In this document: positions 1 to 11,668 of the stretch, piece by piece | Layout of the letters: the number at the start of each line of letters is the position of its first letter | How positions within the stretch are numbered: the stretch's first letter is position 1 | Source of the DNA: Alisma plantago-aquatica | Taxonomy: Eukaryota > Streptophyta > Magnoliopsida > Alismatales > Alismataceae | Assembly (NCBI GenBank): GCA_963693085.1 | Contig: OY856409.1 | Coordinates: forward strand, 1,167,001,749 to 1,167,065,748 | Reading direction: 5' to 3' | DNA: 64,000 bases | Made by a program: the position numbers and the translations under genes | Notes under the pieces: generated by a model | The model's input: only the letters and a program-made list of their open reading frames with translations | Databases searched by the model: none | Told to the model about the DNA's origin: nothing

Positions 1-987
1 AGTACCATCAAAACTTAGTGGGCCTTGTGATGTCACACTATCATGAGATATCCAAATCACTCCCATTTGGGTATATATTTATTACTACAAGATTTAGTAG
101 GGGATATAAAAGGAGTGGTTTCCCTAATTAACCAAATATGTTATTGATGAATGCATATTTGTCCTAGATTTAGCTATATTTTAAGTATAGCTTTGAATTT
201 ATCTCTTTCATTTTATCCTAGAACTGGCTTGCACTTAGGTTTTCTTTGCTTTATGATAATTTATAAGGTTTTGAATCAAATTTCTAGCCTTCATGGTAGA
301 CTTGAATTTCATTGCATGTTAGGAGTGTAGGATGCAGTTTTACCACTATTTTTAATGAAATGGACCATATTTTTGATGGCTCGTTCCTCCTTCGAATGCT
401 TAGTCATCAGTTTTGGATCACCTATTAAGCCATCAGTTTCTAAGTGCTCTGCCCCTCTACTAGTATCCACTATTCTACCCTTCTATCAAAAGATGCTCCA
501 TCGGTGCAAACCATCGACCTTACACCAATACTCACTGGGGGTCAGTATTTGCTGCCAATCCATCAGTTTGCATGTGTCTGCCAAACCATCAGTTTCAATC
601 TTTCAATGGTTCTCATGTTTTCACCTTTATATTGCCACACTACACCATCTTTTGATGGCCACCCTGCGTTTCTGCCCATCGATGGATTCCCAGTGAAAGC
701 CTCCCGATGGCCAATCCTAACCACTCATCTTCCAATGGCCAACACCCGATGGCACTCTAGCTCATGAGAACTGATGGTCATTCTGACTCCAATATTGATG
801 GTTGTTCCAAAGTCATCTATTGATGGGTCATCTACATTGCCTTCTGATTGTCGTTCTATGACCATTCGACTACTGTTGGCACCACTAAACATCACAAGAC
901 TCCTCACCTACTGATGGTATTACTACAAATCATAAACCCTTCATTTTCCTCTCTCCGACATTGACTCTTCACCTCCATGGCGGCTAG
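1..987. repeat. Left remnant of an older repeat, host of the Copia insertion
   Basis: No coding function is recognisable. From about 405 to 920 the sequence is dense in CCATC/GATGG words. CCATCAGT occurs at 430, 560 and 586, and its reverse complement ACTGATGG at 770 and 910, so the block is loosely palindromic. It ends at 987, where the Copia LTR begins, and resumes at 31005. The resumed side carries a TATAAATAG box and a tail that reads like an Athila/Tat-type Gypsy LTR, so this may be the 5' part of such an LTR. That class assignment is inference from remembered LTR style, not from a visible protein domain. Confidence 0.4.
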
Positions 988-2956
988 TGTTGGTATGTAT
1001 GCCCAAAGATCCAACCATATGATGATTGTAATGGCACATCTTGTAAATGATTTGATTAATAATAAAGGCAATCTTCGACTATATGTTTGTTCAATTATGA
1101 GATAATGGTATAACACAATAGATGTCTAAAGAATTATGTTACTGATGAAATATGTCTTTAGGTTGAGGACCTGAGCAGTGAGATCAAACGAATGATAAGA
1201 GTACATACATTCATATTATCTCCCTAGTAAGATGTTATTGTGGAAGCTAATAGACAACAATAACATGTAAGACTAGAGTGTGTGTTGGTTGATAATAGAA
1301 TCTCATTAGTCACGATATGTGTTATCAAACCAAACACATAGGTACTTGTTAGAGAATAGTGTACCATACAGAGACACCTTGAGAGTGATATATGAAAACC
1401 ACTAAATTGTAGTCAAAGTCAACTCTCATAGTGATAGTGGTTCTTAGGCCTGAAGTCACTACACTCATCATATGTCATTTTATGTATTTTGATATCATCC
1501 AATGTGACCTTTAATAAGGGTTACCATAAAGGTGATGCTTGGATACATTGTGACACATGGGGATTGATTGTGAGTGATGTAGATGGGATTTGTCCCTCCT
1601 ATTGGAGTTGATATCCTAGACACTTGAGAAACAAGATTGAGAAATGTATGGCTATACTCATGTGAATCAATATATGATATGTGAGCACACATGCATCTCA
1701 AACAGTCTAATCTAGTTTAAGGAACATGGATTGAATGTTGACAGGATGACATTTCCATGCCTTGAGTTTAATCTAGATATTAGATACAAAGGATACAATC
1801 ATTGTAACACAAATCACAGATCATAGGTTAAAGTTATTCTCCAACTTTCTAATCACTTGGGTAGAAATGATGTATTGCCCGATGCCACTTATTGATTGTG
1901 ATGTCATAAATTGGTGAAGGGCATTCAATACCAACGTAGCATGGAACCTATAGGTTTACACACATAGGATACACTTGAAATAAGAGTTTACTCATGAATA
2001 AGGTTTAACATGATTACTAAAGTGTTTAAGTATTCAATTTGAACAACATTGGTTGAAAATTGACTAATAAGGACTGTGAGTCGACTCACTCAAGTGTCAA
2101 GTGAATTTAAACAAAATAAGTTTAACATTGTCCCAACTGGGAAATGAATTGACCAGTTTAAAATATGAACTGACAGGTTCAAATCCTGAATCGATTGGTT
2201 TAGATTGTGAATCATAGGTTTAATGATCAAAAAGATTAGATCAAGGATTGATGATGACAACATGTTATACATTAATCATCACATTAAAGCCAATATGTTT
2301 GTGAATTGGAAATAAAGTGAACCAACCAATTTAAGTGTTCAATCGTCATTTCACATGTGAATTGGTTGGTTTGTGATTCACAGTAGCGAGAGCTTTGTGA
2401 AAAATATGTCTTTTTGACTCCTAATTGATATGAAATCCTTGACCCTATCCCTCCTATAAATAGAGGGGTGGTCAAGGATTTGAGAAGACACAACTAACAC
2501 TGATCACAAACGTTGTCCTCTCATTGTTGTGGCAACATGAGAGCTCAAAGTAAGTCTTACCCATAAAAGGGAGAGACATATAGGGAGAACAAGTCAACGT
2601 TAGCATGTTGACATTAAAGGGACAACTCTTTTCAGTAATAAAAGAAAGATAGGATTTCTTGGTAGTTCACATAGACTATGTAGAGGTATGGAGGCCATTT
2701 CCATGCGCTACGAGGATGTCATCAACCACCATCTGAGGTGCTACACTAGAAGGCCACCAACGACAACCCTTTGAGTGCTTCTTGCAAAAGAAGCATGCCG
2801 CTGCAAGGATAGTCATTATACTAGCTTCAGGACCAGATATATGTCTTGCAGACCTTCCTTCCCAATCCATAGTTCTTGACGCTATTTGTTGTTCATGGGG
2901 AATATGGCAAGAATTTGTTTTTCCCACTCCCATCTATGTCGCCACATTTTCCTACA
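988..2956 (+). repeat. 5' LTR of the Angela-like Copia element
   Basis: This 1,969-bp LTR starts TGTTGGTATG and ends CCTACA. It pairs with the 3' LTR over its whole length. A hand count over the first 150 bases gives about 20 differences, so the copy is old. A TATA box lies at 2455-2463. Between about 2140 and 2220 it holds a degenerate tandem of about 23 bp built on gaactgac-ggttc words. Confidence 0.92.
2455..2463 (+). promoter_or_regulatory. TATA box of the Copia 5' LTR
   Basis: TATAAATAG lies about 500 bp before the LTR end, followed by aggggtgg, the usual place for the U3 core promoter of a Copia LTR. The matching site in the 3' LTR (30498-30506) reads tttaaatag and has lost the consensus. 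Confidence 0.6.
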
Positions 2957-2957
2957 G

Positions 2958-2970
2958 TCGTATCAGAGCC
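2958..2970 (+). other. Primer binding site (initiator Met tRNA) of the Copia element
   Basis: The sequence tcgtatcagagcc begins one base after the LTR. It differs by one base from TGGTATCAGAGCC, the plant iMet primer site used by most Copia elements. This fixes the LTR boundary and the plus orientation. Confidence 0.85.
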
Positions 2971-4385
2971 ATGACAATTTACTAAAGTTTGAGATTTAAT
3001 TGATATGATTGGGTTTTAGTTTTATCAATTGTTTACCACATGTGATGTGAATATTTAAATGATTAATGTGCATGTCTGAATAAATACAACATACGGTCCC
3101 ATTATATATGATATGATATGAGATGATATATATGCAATTTATATGAATCACCCTAAAATTGTTTTGAAGGTGGATGTAAGCATGCTTATGGACAATACCC
3201 CCTAGATATGTGTGCATGGTTGTATGGTTTTTATTCCTCCTTTTTAATTCAGTTTGCATATCAAGCCTCTCTCTCTATTTCCATATGTAAGTTAATGATT
3301 TTCTTCCTATGCTCCCCTCAAATTTAACTCAAGGTTTTATTTTTATAATATAATAAGTAAAATAGGAATATGATGGTTTTATTTCCTATTTTGGTAAAAT
3401 AAGGCATTATGCACCAGATGAGTCAAACGACTCAGAAGTCGAACCAGTCGACTAGAGGATCAAGGAGGCCATACAATGGGAGGAGTTGATCAATCGACTG
3501 GTGGCCCAACTGATTGACTAGAGGAGTCTAGACACTGCTTGTTATAGAAGCTAGTCAACCGATCCAAGAGACCACCTGACCTACTATAAAGCCAAACGAT
3601 TGACTCAAGGGTTGAGTCGAATGATCGGGCCAGTTCTAACACATTTTTTCTATAGTACAGGTTGCTACACATGATGTGGATCTTAAGAGGTAGTAATTAT
3701 TCGTGGCTTCAAATAATTGGATTTGTGTGGCCATAATCATTGCTCGTATTTTATATTTGCATGTTTCATTTTTGGATATAGTATATATGATACATATTAC
3801 TAGTATGTGGTGATTGGATATGTATATGGATTTATAGAAGTACAAATTCCTCAATCAAATATTAACTCTTAGATAATTTCCATAAGAAACACACATGAAA
3901 ATCGTGATTGACTAAGTGTGGGCACATCAAACGTGGTGCATTGTCTATCTCATGGAAGTGTGATGGTAGTTATGTGGGCCTACCATGTAGGGTGCATTAC
4001 TATCGTGTCGGCTTTTGGGTCAGGCTTAACAAGGTGACCTTAATGAGATTAAGTGCCTAGAAGCATCTAATGGACTATGGCAAGAAGTCACACATACCGT
4101 TTATCCAAGAATTGCATGAGATGCATGTAATTGGAAAATGTTGCCTACCTTAATAATTAGTTTTGAACGCTAGAGCTGGCTGGGTAATAACTAAATTATT
4201 TTGGGTCTTGGCCCATTAGAGGGTTGTACAATACAATCTTCCAAATTGATCGGTCAGGGCTATCAATTTGAACAAAATAGTGGGAGTGATAATTAACTAA
4301 AGGCCTAATTAATATCATCAAATTTCTTTTAATCAAATCAAATCAAAAGTTTTTGACAAATTACAAATTTCTCTAGTAGAAACTA
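2971..4385 (+). other. Copia leader between primer site and gag, non-coding
   Basis: About 1.4 kb of A/T-rich leader. Between 3418 and 3635 it is packed with cgactgg, tcgactag and gattgact words, an irregular set of GACT-centred dyads like those in the LTR. No protein trace was seen. Confidence 0.6.
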
Positions 4386-5679
4386 ATGGAAGAACAACAC
4401 ATTTTCCTTGTGATTGGTCCTTCAGAAGGAAATTTGAATGGGAATAATTTCCATAGTTGGTTTAAGACTTTGAGAATCAATCTCAATGATGAGCATAAAC
4501 TCTACGGCTTGAATACACTAATGCCACATGAACATGCCCCTAACACGCCTAGGGTCGAGGTGGATGCTTATTAGAAGCATGGCCACGATTCCTTAGACAC
4601 TAAACACCTTATGCAATGTTGTATGAACTATGAGTTGCATAAGAAACATGAAGACATGCATGTTCTCGAGATGGTAACACATCTTAAGAACACAAACTGA
4701 GATCATGCAAAGTAAGAAAGGTACAATGTCTCCAAGTCGCTCTTTGAGTGAAAAAATGAAAGAAGGAGATCCAATAGAGCCCCATTTTCTCAATATTATT
4801 GGGCGCATGTGGAATATTGTGATTCCCTTGGAGCCAAGATTTGACCACATATATGATTCTACAAATATTCTTGAATCATATAGCCAGTTTATCGAGTGTT
4901 TTTACTTGAGTAACTTGGCCAAACTATTGTATGAATTACTTATCATGTTGATAAATGTTGAGGCATGATGAAGAAGGACAAACCCATGATGGTGAGAAGT
5001 GGAGAGGAGTCTATAGACAAAGTAAAGGCAAGAAGAATTCTGAGGCTAAGTTGAAGTCCAAGTCTTTTGCACTCAAAATAAGGAGAAGGGTATGTGCAAA
5101 AGGAATTTGTCATTTGAACTTAAAGGGATTTAGAAAGGAGGGGATAGAGAACTCCACTTCAAGTATATACATTATTGAGATAAATATGTCTACTTCTTAA
5201 TCATGGGTACTACATACTAGATGTGGATCTCACATATGTTCATATATGCAGAATCTACAAAAAAGAAAGCCTTTAAGAAAGGGTGAGGTGCATAACTGTG
5301 TGTTGTGAATGGAGCAACAGTCGATTCCACTACAGTTGAAACCTATCATTTATATTTACACATGAGGCTTGTAATAGAGTTAGAGAACTAATATGTTGTA
5401 CCTTCCATTAATAGAAACATTATTTCTTTATCTTGTATGGACAAGAATTGATTTTAATTTCATATAAAGAATGGTCAATGTTCTATTTCAAAAGATGAGA
5501 TCCTTTATGGTAGTGCCCCAATGTCCTATGGTCTTTACTTATTAGATCTAAATACACATGTTTATAATGTAAATACCAAAAGGATAAACTTGATAACTCA
5601 AACAAAACATACATTTGGCATTGTTATCTAGGGCACATCAATGAGAAAAACCTTTTGTAGACTCCATAAAGATGGATAT
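4386..5679 (+). pseudogene. Copia gag, protease and GAG-pre-integrase remnant
   Basis: Gag begins at ATG 4386; the first 62 codons are open and contain the motif LNGNNFHSWFKTLRINL, the start of a Copia gag domain. A TAG at 4572 and further stops and shifts break the rest. Basic lysine-rich sequence follows, then a CCHC-type region near 5090-5150 with its cysteines mostly lost. The protease region near 5200-5300 should read DTGCGSH but shows an altered form (ILDVDL/TRCGSH in different frames). The GAG-pre-integrase block follows to HKDGY, where the reading is cut at 5679 by the next insertion and resumes with LDSF after 26425. Gag packages the element RNA and the protease matures the polyprotein; neither can be made here. 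Confidence 0.85.
5675..5679. repeat. Target site duplication, left copy (GATAT)
   Basis: GATAT directly precedes the TG start of the 20.7-kb element. The same five bases follow its CA end at 26421-26425. Keeping one copy restores the Copia frame through GYLDSF. Confidence 0.95.
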
Positions 5680-6840
5680 TGTTACAACCCCAATTTTTGG
5701 TGAGAAATGTAATTTCTCATATTAAAGATATTATAACAAATAATACAATTTGTTGCGAATAAATGGATTTTGTTTACAATAGCCTTGATGTTTGTGTTGT
5801 GGGCTTTATTGGTTATTGGGCCCATTAACAACGAAATTCAATTAATAAATGAATATTTGAGTTTTGAGTAAAGAAAGGTGTGGAAACCTCTAGAAGGCAA
5901 AAGAACTTAATCCAAAGGTGGATTTCGTGCCACATGGGTTCCTTGGATTCCAAAGAGTCCAAAGTTGCAAAGAAAATACAATAAGAAAAGAAAAGATCAA
6001 TTAAGTATTTCTTTATTAAGAAAGAAATTGAAAATAATGGTAAAATGTGGAAAACAAGTGAAAAGAGGTATAATTGAGTTATCCTTGGTGGAGTTTCGTA
6101 TCCCAAGGATTCCTAATGATAAAAGGAATACTAATGAGGAAAATAAAAGAGAAATAAAGAGAAATCTTCAAAAGAGATATTTTAATGAGAAATAAGTAAG
6201 ATAATAAGAAAAAGGATGAAAGATAAGGAAAGAGGCTAAAGAAATATCCCCAAGATGGGATTTCGAGCCATTGAGGTTCCTTGAGGTTCAAGGAACTCAG
6301 AATACTAATTTAATAGCAAGAGAAAGAGAAAATGTGAGAGAAATATATATAATTAAGTGAAATCGTGCACCTAAAGGAAAGGCACGTTTTATTTTATATA
6401 ATGAGCCCAATTGTGGTAGAGAGGTAGATAAAGTTATTATTAACCTTCCCTCAAAAGTTGGGAGTGATTGGACATGTGGTTTGGGAGATATGCTTTTTGT
6501 AATAATTCCTAAAGTAAATGGATAATCCTTAAATCATATTAAATGTCGCAATACATCCTGGATATATTGTTCAACGCGGATAATTAGGACCGTTGATTAG
6601 AAGATCAATGGGGGACAAGTCATCCCCTAGCTTCTTCGGAAACAGGAAACACAAACCGTGGGAAGTAAGTTTCCCCACCAATTTCCTTGAAAACCAGGAC
6701 ATATCCGAGTCCGAAAACATTCCCAATAGATTCGGGGAATCAATCTGAGTTGATCTACCCCTAGTTATTCAGAGTTTCCTCGTATCTAGAACTTTTGCCC
6801 AATCTCAAACTCCATAGTTCATGACATCCTGATGTAGGCC

Positions 6841-6851
6841 TATATATATAT
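6841..6851 (+). promoter_or_regulatory. TATA box of element 1 5' LTR
   Basis: The run tatatatatat follows gatgtaggcc and precedes ggggcc. The same site is at 24220-24229 in the 3' LTR and, on the minus strand, at about 42783-42792 in the solo LTR. It is the best candidate core promoter of this family, roughly 1.16 kb into the LTR. The DNA just downstream is unusually CpG-rich, consistent with a transcribed leader. Confidence 0.55.
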
Positions 6852-6944
6852 GGGGCCTTGGACCCCCAACGGAGTGGAGAATATGTCCCTTAGTTTCAGT
6901 CGAGATTTGTGAGTAAGACGACACTATCAATTTTAGATCGGGCC

Positions 6945-7010
6945 ATGGCTACTGCTCCTGACAACGTAGGAACCTCGTCGGTGGGTCGGAAGTCATTTCT
7001 TCGTCCCTGA
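6945..7010 (+). other. Short leader ORF in element 1 LTR (21 codons)
   Basis: An ATG in a very good plant start context (ggccATGGct) opens 21 codons starting MATAPDN and ending RP before TGA. It lies about 95 bp after the TATA box, so it would be near the 5' end of an LTR transcript. The 3' LTR copy (24324-24389) keeps the frame, but three of its four base changes alter an amino acid, which gives no sign of selection. I do not recognise the peptide. It may act only as an upstream ORF, or not at all. Confidence 0.3.
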
Positions 7011-7489
7011 TTGCGATTGGTGCAAATTGGAACCCTGGGTATATTCATAGGAGCATGGCGGAGGATACCCTACATTCACTTGGTGAGAAGGATAAGAGAA
7101 CGCCGGAGTCAACTGAAGAGTTGACCGCCCGCAGAGCTGCTCTGCGCACAAGGACCTATGCGAGGTAGAAGAAGAGGAAGGAGAAACGACCTCCTTGCCT
7201 CGCGTCCCTGTTAATAGGGGATGTCCTTTAAGGTAAATTTGCAACCTCTCCCTGTTAACAAGCACGTTGCCCGCCAGTTTATTTTTAATCCAATAAATCC
7301 ACGTGGCAGTTTCCAATTGGTAGAAAAAGAGCTATCTTGTATAATACATATCTAATTATGGAAATATCGGATGAAAACAAGTTATACATGAAAATTGATC
7401 AGAAAAATGTGAGGAAGCTAATAAAAATATAATTGGAACCTGATATTTCTTGCAATTTAAAAAGTACACCAAGTTATCACTTTTGGTGT

Positions 7490-8060
7490 ATTAAATTATG
7501 GTGAAACCCTAATTTGATATGGAACTCAGAATTAATGACTCTTTTGGGTTAATTTGGTTTGGAACCCTAATTCTGAGAAATACTAACCTACTAAGAATAA
7601 AAGGGAGAGTTAATTTTGAAAAAGGCAGTTTCATGCTTGTTTTAGGGTTTATGCACATAATTATGTTTAGAAACCCTAATTTGATAAAATAAGGGTTTTA
7701 ATGGGTTAAATCTGAAAATTAAATTAAAGAACTATGTTTTCATGATATAATACCCTGAAGTTGGTGATTAGGGTTTTCTAATGGATAAATGAGGAATTAA
7801 TAGTAAATGGAATACACTTATGAATTAAATTATGATGAAGTATGAATTATCAATTCGAAGGAAACTAAAGGTGGTAAATGATTCTAATGATCTTGAAATA
7901 ACTTAAAAGAGATTAAGATGGTAGTTTTGGTATAGAAGAGAAATAATGGACTTTAACTGTGCCTATGATGTTGAAATTAGGGTTTGTGAAATAAGAGGGC
8001 ATTAAATGTGATAAAAGTATTATCGAGGCTAAAACCCTAATAAAACCCTAAAGTGGCCTA
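7490..8060 (+). promoter_or_regulatory. Telobox-rich block in element 1 LTR
   Basis: About nine AAACCCTAA or TTAGGGTTT words lie in 570 bp on both strands (near 7505, 7560, 7640, 7670, 7692, 7770, 7979, 8033 and 8043). The block is kept at 24890-25440 in the 3' LTR and, inverted, at 41730-42120 in the solo LTR. Teloboxes in plant promoters bind TRB-type Myb proteins. A regulatory role here is inference. Confidence 0.5.
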
Positions 8061-8300
8061 AAAAGCTTAAGGTGGAATCCAAGTCTAGCTTTGGAATGTT
8101 TTGGATAAATTATAACACTTGGATGTCATGCATTAAATTTCAGGATATTGTTGATTGCTTGTTGCTTGTTCTTTATCATTATTACTTGGACAGCAAGTTA
8201 CTCTGGATCAGGTATGTGGTTAATTATGAATAACCATCTTAGTTTCCCGAGGATTTTTCAGATGGTTAATCGCATTGAATGCAAATTATCAGTTTGGATG

Positions 8301-8305
8301 TTCAT
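8301..8305. repeat. Target site duplication, left copy (TTCAT)
   Basis: TTCAT precedes the TG start of element 2 and recurs at 17910-17914 after its end. The unoccupied site survives in the 3' LTR of element 1 (25680-25684, tgttcatact), which proves the insertion directly. Confidence 0.97.
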
Positions 8306-8676
8306 TGTTACGACCCCATCTGAGCCTAATTGGTAAACTAGGGTTACCAAGATGATTACATGATTAATTGGACTGATCACTCTTGAAATCTAATTAATGA
8401 CGATAACACAATTAGGATTTTTTAACTATGATAAGAATTCTAAATGTTCTTTTGTCTTGAGAATTTGGGTTTGAGAAGCATAGACCCTAATCGGCCCAAA
8501 ATAGGGTTTTAATGACATAGGAATACAGAATTTGATAAGTAGAATGTCTCACTAAATGATTTTTAGTATTTTATGTGTAACACTTATTTACTTCAAATTT
8601 GGATATGATTTGTATATATAAAATTTGAACAACATTGGAAAATATCAGAATTTTTGAAGAAAGTTCTGACATGTTT

Positions 8677-8703
8677 ATCGGTCGAGTTTCAAATTCGACC
8701 GAT
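8677..8703 (+). promoter_or_regulatory. Perfect 9-bp stem hairpin in element 2 LTR
   Basis: ATCGGTCGA and TCGACCGAT are exact reverse complements separated by 9 bases. The 3' LTR copy at 14932-14958 is identical. Confidence 0.7.
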
Positions 8704-8865
8704 CATATTTCCAGATTTATATAGCAGTGTGGTAATTGAATTTTATCTTTTTATTTATATATCCAATTGATCTCAAATTTTAACTGTGTTTTAAAAATTC
8801 AGTTTTAGACACTCTGTTAAATTGGCATAATTTTTGGATGACTTTTGATCTCTACAGTGAGGGTG

Positions 8866-8899
8866 TCGGTCGAGTTCTGTGCAGGGCAAACTCGACCGA
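8866..8899 (+). promoter_or_regulatory. Perfect 11-bp stem hairpin in element 2 LTR
   Basis: TCGGTCGAGTT and AACTCGACCGA are exact reverse complements around a 12-base loop. The stem shares the TCGGTCGA core with the hairpin about 190 bp upstream. The 3' LTR copy at 15121-15154 is identical. Confidence 0.72.
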
Positions 8900-10591
8900 A
8901 TCTGCTGCAGACTGCAATATAGCAGTGCACTGTTCTATTTTTAATTATTTATTGGTAACTCCACATGATCTCAAATTTTAACTAAAGATTTATAGATCAA
9001 TTATAAACAATGTGATAAATTCCCATAATTGTTGGAGAAGGTTTGATATCTGAAATAAATGAATTACAGTAACTTTTGTATAACTGCATATTCAACCAAT
9101 ATAATTAAAGTTGAATGTTGGGTCAATATGCAATTGACCCAAGCAGCTCAAATTGACTTATATGATCGACCACACACACACAAAGCTCTCATTCTTTGTC
9201 ATCCATCCCAGAAAAACGAAAACCTAGAGAGAGAGGGAGAGTTAGGGCTTGAGTGGAGAAAGAGGAGGAATTGCTGACCTAGGGTTTTGCGGTCCGAGGA
9301 ATGGTGAAATCAAGTAAGTTTGGATCCTTTGCATAGACTTTTATGGTGAATCTTCTCTCTCATGTCAATATTCCGTACATGCTCTGATTTGATCCAAGAT
9401 GATGTCGAAATTCCCTCTTTTCTCACCCTTTCTTCATAATCCCTCATTTTCAAGGTTTCCTAGTTGAATGGAAGAAGAATTGGGAGATTTGCTAGGGATT
9501 TGATATGAGTTCGAGATCCCCTGAGTTGAGCTGCAGTATTGAGGTGTTTTCACACCTTGGGGTGAGTGGGTTCTTCCTTTAAACAATATAATGCATGAAA
9601 TTTGATTATAGCATCCAAATCCCTAATTGCTTGGTATGTGATTCTAAACCCTGAAATGTCTGTTTAATTTAAGTTGTTGCAAATTGATATGATATGGATT
9701 CCTTCTCTGTTTGAATGACTCTTTGATGGTAGATCCACATCAGAAATGTATACAACACATCCTAGAAAGAATGCTTTTCAGATTTATACCATATGATGTA
9801 ATTAGGGTTTAACCTAATTGAGATATCTCTAGAGTTTCAACCTTATTGAAAAGGACTAGTAATCTTATAAGTGGTTAGGATGTACCTCATGGATTACCTT
9901 ATTTGAATTTTATCCTTGGTGCATGATATCTCAGTGAATAGCATGGAAACCTAAATTTAGTTCAATTTCCATGGTTTCATACGTATATCGATTGTATATG
10001 ATTTGTTGAAAACAATCTTTATTTAGTGAATGCTTATCTCCTATGAAATCCTTATGAGAGCCATGTGACAAGTGAATGAGGTAAATGAAAAGGTGAATGA
10101 GGCAAATGAAACCCTAAAAGTAGGGTGTTGGCATGTGATGAATGAATAAGGCAAATGAAACCCTAAGGATAGGGTGTTCAATGAATCATGTTATGGTGAC
10201 ATGAAAGATCTCGATATGAGATGTGGTGATACTTAACTGTTGAATTGTATGTTTCTAGTGCATTTAACTTTATATGCTTGTTCTCTCTGAGTTGATATCT
10301 ACATACTGTAGGGCTTCTTATATTTCAATACATATCTCGTAAATTGCAGGTGATGAGATATGACATGCCCTAGAAAGGGATGTTACTGAGACATGGTATA
10401 TGTTGAATACATGAGCTATGATGTTTTATATGATATGATATGGCAGGCCGTGTGAGCCTTGTGAGAAATGTAAAATGAGTTATGATTTCTGTTTTACATG
10501 TATCTATAATATTAATGTTAGACTTAGGTGCCCTGAACACCGTAGAACCCCTTCGAGAGATCTGGTTCTTAGGGGTGAAACTCATGTTGCA

Positions 10592-10740
10592 ACATTAACC
10601 GTGCGGAGTCATGGTGGCACGAGGACAGAGAGGCAGTGTTCAACAATAATCCGTGCGGAGTCACGGTGGCACTGGAGAAAATAGGGGTTATTGCAACAAG
10701 ATCCGTGCGGAGTCATGGAGATAACCCCGTGAGACTCTCC
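10592..10740 (+). repeat. 52-bp tandem triplicate in element 2 LTR
   Basis: The core CCGTGCGGAGTCA starts at 10599, 10651 and 10703, exactly 52 bases apart each time, each followed by yggwg. The 3' LTR shows the same phasing at 16855, 16907 and 16959, with one core change in the first unit. These units are GC-rich against an A/T-rich background. Confidence 0.85.
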
Positions 10741-11656
10741 GCCTGTGTGCTCAGGTTAGAGGAGGAGTCTAGAGCACTCGGAGTAGTGCATTGAGGCCGG
10801 AGAGCCTGTGGTCCTGTAGCAGAACAGGGCTGGCAGTCAGACTTAGCATTTCCTAGGTGTGTCGCTAAGTCTTGTACGGTGTGGCCGTAGTGCACTGCGA
10901 GTCTCTATGCAGAGTACACTGCATAGATCAGGGAATAAGTTAAAAATGATCATATAGGTTCACAGAGTTCCTTATGAATGAATGAGCTAAGGAAGACTAG
11001 AGCATAGTCTTCTAGTAGTTATTCTTTGGATGCAATATTTACATTCCTTGTTATTTCAATTATATTGTTTTAGAACTACTCAGTGTAGTATTTATTGTTG
11101 TTAAATTTCATATTGTTTACTCAAAGTTATATCTGTAATCACATTAGTGCCTTAGACTGTTTCTTTGAAGTACTCATTCACTGAGCGAGTAGGCTCACCC
11201 CTCTACTCAAACATTTTAGGGTTAACCGCGTGGACTTGAAGATGGTCAGAGCTCAGTGTAGATCTTCCACAAGAGTTAAGTACAAGATTAGTTGAGTCAG
11301 TCGGTCCTTGTCACTGTAGGTCCTCAGTAAGAGATAAGAGAGAGAGTTGTAATTACGATGTGTAATATTATTTCTCTTATGAAAGTGTATGCTAATTAGT
11401 AGGTATTATGTGCATAAGGTGTGAGAGACATCATGAATGTTTATACATGTATCTTTACTATTAAAGTCTGTTTAGTAAAAGAAATGTTCATATTCCCTTG
11501 TTAAAATGATTTATGTGGTTCAATGCGAAGAAACAAGAGTTTTAAAGAAAGAAGAAAATAGAAAAGGTTAAGGGTGTTCTTTGTTTTACATATAAATCCT
11601 ATCTTATGCCCTAATCTCATGATTTGAGGAAATTGTGAGATCGGGGTGTAACATCT

Positions 11657-11668
11657 TGGTATCAGAGC
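11657..11668 (+). other. Primer binding site of element 2
   Basis: TGGTATCAGAGC, a perfect complement to the 3' end of plant initiator Met tRNA, starts three bases after the LTR end. Confidence 0.95.

Larger units (their letters stand above)
8306..11653 (+). repeat. 5' LTR of element 2
   Basis: It runs from TGTTACGACC to GTGTAACA. It holds two hairpins (8677-8703 and 8866-8899), a 52-bp triplicate repeat near 10592-10740 and scattered teloboxes. The match to 14561-17909 is essentially collinear with no large indel. Confidence 0.95.
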
